A DNA stretch of 64,000 nucleotides, from positions 248,001 through 312,000 of the forward strand of contig NZ_BMRB01000001.1 in NCBI RefSeq assembly GCF_014648415.1. The letters are read 5' to 3'. Shown in pieces: positions 60,321 to 64,000 of this stretch. The DNA is from Actinokineospora fastidiosa (lineage in GTDB: Bacteria > Actinomycetota > Actinomycetes > Mycobacteriales > Pseudonocardiaceae). The position numbers were made by a program, and so were the translations under genes. A model generated the notes under the pieces. It searched no databases, was not told where the DNA came from, and saw only the letters and a list, made by a program, of their open reading frames with translations. Position 1 is the stretch's first letter. The number at the start of each line of letters is the position of its first letter.

Positions 60321-61586
60321 TTACAGCGGCGTGGACGAGGTGGCCGAGGTCGGCGTCGGGGACGTCGTGGTGGTGCTCTGGGCCTCGTCCGTCCCCTCCG
60401 GCGCGCACGGGTCCTCGACGGGCGTCGTGGTCGTCGTCGGCGTCGTCGGGGCGGTGGTCGTCGGGGTCGGCGTCTCGCACGAGGGGCTCGTGGTCGTCGT
60501 CGTGGTCGTCGTCGGCGACGTGGTGGTCGTCGTGGTGGTGGTCGGCGACGTGGTCCTGGTCGGACGGCTCGGGGAGACGGGCGGGCGGGTCTCCCGGCTG
60601 GGCGGCACGGTCGTCGTCGTGGGCGGCGTCGTGGTGGGCCTGGTCGTCGGGCTGCCCGTCGTGGGCGGCGGGACCTGGCCGGAGTCGGAGTTCGACGGCG
60701 GGTTCGCAGGCTGCGGGATGTCCCGCACCGGGACCGGGGCCAACGGCGTGACGCCCTTGCCGTACGCGTTCGACCAGAGGATCACCGTGCGGACGTAGCT
60801 GTCGGAGTGGTTGTAGCGGAAGATGGCCGTGGCCAGCTGCTTCGGGTCCGACAGGTCCATCCCGCCCGAGCACAGGTACTTGCCCGCGCCGAGGGTGGCG
60901 TCGTAGATGTTGTTCGGGTCGGACACGCCGTCGCCGTTGCCGTCGGAGGCGTAGCCCGCCCAGGTCGACGGGATGAACTGCATCGGGCCGACCGCGTGGT
61001 CCCAGACGGTGTTGCCGTCGTAGCGGCCGCCGTCGGTGTCGGCGATGGCCGCGACCGGGCCCGCGCCGTTGAGCTCGGGGCCGAGGATGCGGCCGATGGT
61101 GTCGCCCTTGGCGTCGGCGCGCCCGCCGCGGGCGTGGCCGGACTCGATGCGGCCGATGCTGGCCAGCAGCGGCCACTTGAGGTTGCAGTTCGGCGTGGTC
61201 GCGGCGAGGGTCTGCGCGGCGCGCATGTACGCGCTGAGCATGTTGCCGGGGATGCCCAGCGGGCCGCTCGGGTAGCCCGCCGTCGGGCCGCCGGTCAGCG
61301 CCAGCAGGTCCGGCTTGTCGGCCAGCTCCAGGATCTTCGGGCCGATCCGGTCGTTCTCCGGCTTGGAGCCGTCGGCGCCGAGGGTGCCGGGGTCGTCGAG
61401 GCCGCCGCCGAGCGCTCCGCCCGGGTTGCCCGCGAGCGCGACGTCGTCGCCGGGCTCCAGCCACGGCGCGGGCTCACCCGCCACCGCGACGGGGACCAGC
61501 AGCATCGCGCCCGCGGCGGCGACGGCGCTGCGCCGCCTGCCCCGCTCGCGACCCCTGCGGTGCCGTCCGCCCTGCTTCCCACTCAC
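60321..61586 (-). CDS. LpqU-like lytic transglycosylase with Thr/Pro-rich tail
   Basis: A 421-residue exported protein. A basic N-terminus with signal segment (RRSAVAAAGAMLLVPVAVAGEP) precedes the lytic-transglycosylase (SLT-type) domain. That domain has LLASIGRIESGHARGG with the catalytic Glu, DHAVGPMQFIPSTWAGY, DPNNIYDATLGAGKYLC and AIFRYNHSDSYVRTV. The last about 110 residues are a Thr/Pro-rich tail with runs of eight Thr, a likely wall-spanning or glycosylated linker. The family includes LpqU, whose gene adjoins eno in mycobacteria. GTG 61586 is taken as start; the frame is open to 61670. Confidence 0.87.
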   Translation of the reverse strand: MSGKQGGRHRRGRERGRRRSAVAAAGAMLLVPVAVAGEPAPWLEPGDDVALAGNPGGALGGGLDDPGTLGADGSKPENDRIGPKILELADKPDLLALTGGPTAGYPSGPLGIPGNMLSAYMRAAQTLAATTPNCNLKWPLLASIGRIESGHARGGRADAKGDTIGRILGPELNGAGPVAAIADTDGGRYDGNTVWDHAVGPMQFIPSTWAGYASDGNGDGVSDPNNIYDATLGAGKYLCSGGMDLSDPKQLATAIFRYNHSDSYVRTVILWSNAYGKGVTPLAPVPVRDIPQPANPPSNSDSGQVPPPTTGSPTTRPTTTPPTTTTVPPSRETRPPVSPSRPTRTTSPTTTTTTTTSPTTTTTTTTSPSCETPTPTTTAPTTPTTTTTPVEDPCAPEGTDEAQSTTTTSPTPTSATSSTPL

Positions 61587-61769
61587 GATGGTTGACCCGC
61601 CCCTCGTGTCGAACGCCACCCGTGAGGCCGATCGCCCTCGGGTGACCCAACGTGTCCGGCCACCTACCATGCCTCATCCGTGGCCGAGAGTCACCGAATC
61701 TGGGGAAAATCTCAGGGAGCACGCCCAAAGGTCTGTTCCCAGTTGCCCTTCTGGACGGTTCCTTGTCAC

Positions 61770-62282
61770 CTAATGCGCAGTTGTCGCCGATTCGTCGGAA
61801 CCGGCGGTAGCCACGCAGTCACCGGCGGGCCACTCGCCCGCGAGCCGGGCGATGGCCTCGTCGCCGAACGGGTTGACCCCCGGCCCCTTGGCCAGGGCGT
61901 GGGCGACGTGCACGTGCAGGCACTTGACCCGGGTGGGCATGCCGCCCGCCGTCACGTCGGTGCCCAGCGGCTCGATCGCGTCGCGTTCGGCCAGGTAGGA
62001 CTCGTGGGCGGCCCGGTAGGCGGCGGCCAGCGCGGCGTCGGCGGCCAGCCGCTCGGTCATCTCCCGCATGAGCCCGGTCGTCTCCAGCGTGCTGACCAGG
62101 GAGTTCAGCCGGGGGCACGTGAGGTAGTACAGCGTCGGGAACGGGGTGCCGTCGGGCAGCCGCGGACTGGTCTGGATGACGTTGGGGTGCCCGCTCGGGC
62201 AGCGGGCGGCGACGGCCCGCACCCCGCGCGGAGTCCGGCCCAGCTGCTCGGCCACGACGGCGATATCGGCTTCGGCGATCAT
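61770..62282 (-). CDS. DUF501 protein
   Basis: A 170-residue DUF501 protein, equivalent to Rv1025. It has VAEQLGRTPRGVRAVAARCPSGHPNVIQTSPRL, the strongly conserved PFPTLYYLTCPRLNSLVSTLE, and a C-terminal GMPTRVKCLHVHVAHALAKGPGVNPFGDEA. Conserved Cys and His residues suggest a metal site. The reaction is unknown, although constant linkage to eno and ppx is well known. ATG 62282 overlaps the stop of the ftsB-like gene by four bases. Confidence 0.88.
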   Translation of the reverse strand: MIAEADIAVVAEQLGRTPRGVRAVAARCPSGHPNVIQTSPRLPDGTPFPTLYYLTCPRLNSLVSTLETTGLMREMTERLAADAALAAAYRAAHESYLAERDAIEPLGTDVTAGGMPTRVKCLHVHVAHALAKGPGVNPFGDEAIARLAGEWPAGDCVATAGSDESATTAH

Positions 62283-62724
62283 CCCGCCATCGACTCCCAC
62301 AGCTCCTGGTACCACGCCTGGTCGGGGAGCGGCGTGCGCTCCTGGTCCGGCTGCCCCTCGCTGGGCAGTTCCACCATGTACGGGGTCTCCCCCGGCATCA
62401 CGAACCGCAGCCGGGCGCGGGCCTCGGCCTTGATCTGCTCCGGGTCGGCCAGCTCCGCGCGCCTGCGCTCCAGCTGGTCGACCTGCGCGCGCAGCTCGGC
62501 CTGGCGCTGCTCCTGGATCTCCACCTCGGAGCGCTGCGACAGGTAGGTGCGCAGCGGCACGGCGACGCTCAGCGCGAGCGCGCAGACCACGGTCGCCAGG
62601 ATGGCCGCGCGCCGGGTGGTGGTGACCCCGAAGGGCAGGCTCAGCGCGGCGATGCGCCGGGACAGGCCGCGGACCGGCCCGCGCGCGGCCGTCCGCCGCC
62701 CGCGGGTCCGGTCCGGGCCCGCCA

Positions 62725-62725
<1 letters not shown>
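62279..62725 (-). CDS. FtsB/DivIC-type septum formation initiator
   Basis: A 148-residue bitopic division protein. A basic cytoplasmic N-terminus precedes one membrane helix (AAILATVVCALALSVAVPLRTYL). An extracytoplasmic coiled coil follows (RSEVEIQEQRQAELRAQVDQLERRRAELADPEQIKAEARARL). The FtsB-like ending has LRFVMPGETPYMV. It should bridge FtsL and FtsQ at the divisome, like Rv1024. It starts at ATG 62725 inside the eno stop (TGATG); GTG 62728 is an alternative. Confidence 0.9.

Positions 62726-64000
<1,275 letters not shown>

Noticed and set aside
60321-60660. GTC/GTG-rich microsatellite-like stretch as a non-coding repeat
   Set aside because: It encodes the Thr/Pro-rich tail of the lytic transglycosylase in frame.
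61587-61769. c-di-AMP (ydaO-type) riboswitch upstream of the lytic transglycosylase
   Set aside because: Such elements often precede wall-hydrolase genes in actinobacteria. I could find only a simple GGCCAC/GTGGCC hairpin and none of the conserved core sequences.

Overview
This window is chromosomal DNA from a high-G+C actinomycete. The family is inferred to be Pseudonocardiaceae or a close relative. The signs are strongly G/C-ending codons, many GTG starts, mycothiol metabolism (mca), a DUF397/Scr1-type regulator pair, and mycobacterium-like lipid genes (EphD-like and AcrA1-like). From memory of the M. tuberculosis map, two syntenic blocks are preserved. One corresponds to Rv1074c-Rv1095: thiolase, SGNH hydrolase, cbs, pra, metB, greA, DUF4307, mca, small membrane protein, DUF255 protein, HlyIII, Z-isoprenyl synthase and phoH2. 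The other corresponds to Rv1023-Rv1026: eno, ftsB-like, DUF501 and ppx.

Layout. 1-12.4 kb: end of sbcC, an XRE-like regulator with a palindromic operator, guaB1, phoH2, a short-chain Z-prenyl synthase, CoA-binding and HlyIII proteins, a coupled methyltransferase/acetyltransferase group, and a DUF255 thioredoxin-fold protein. 12.5-22.3 kb: an insertion relative to the mycobacterial order. Its first half (12.5-17.0 kb) is visibly poorer in G+C. It encodes a three-gene McrBC-type restriction operon facing a beta-class DNA methyltransferase. Its second half (17.3-22.3 kb) is a native-composition RNA-repair operon: hen1, pnkp and two RlaP-type nucleotidyltransferases. 22.3-28.4 kb: mca, DUF4307, greA, lrp/hppD and a DivIVA-like coiled-coil protein with a ten-unit repeat tail. 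28.4-35 kb: AcrA1-like reductase, a CooC/ArsA-like ATPase, a deacetylase-like membrane protein, a class F sortase and a thioester/SpaA-like surface protein. 35-43.5 kb: BI-1 protein, metB, pra, cbs, SGNH hydrolase, thiolase and glycosyltransferase. 43.5-48.8 kb: a translationally coupled EphD-like/diiron-type hydrolase/ferredoxin-reductase operon with a MerR regulator. 49-55.3 kb: a tRNA gene, ndh, and the MoxR/DUF58/DUF4129 cluster. 55.3-64 kb: DUF397/XRE pair, udgB, S10 peptidase, ppx, lytic transglycosylase, DUF501, ftsB-like, and eno running off the window.

Three things stand out. First, the DUF255-mca interval holds two unrelated defence or repair systems side by side, so it looks like a variable locus. 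The restriction system has a stand-alone 212-residue protein of unknown fold ahead of McrB and McrC, and a methyltransferase with a large cysteine-flanked insertion. Second, the Pnkp protein has lost about 85-90 residues in frame from its phosphatase domain, including the two central metal-binding motifs, while kinase and ligase motifs are intact. Third, a compact class I tRNA carries a UAA anticodon, which normally belongs only to long-variable-arm tRNA-Leu. The restriction genes contain the rare TTA codons it would read. All functional calls rest on motif reading and family knowledge; no searches were run.
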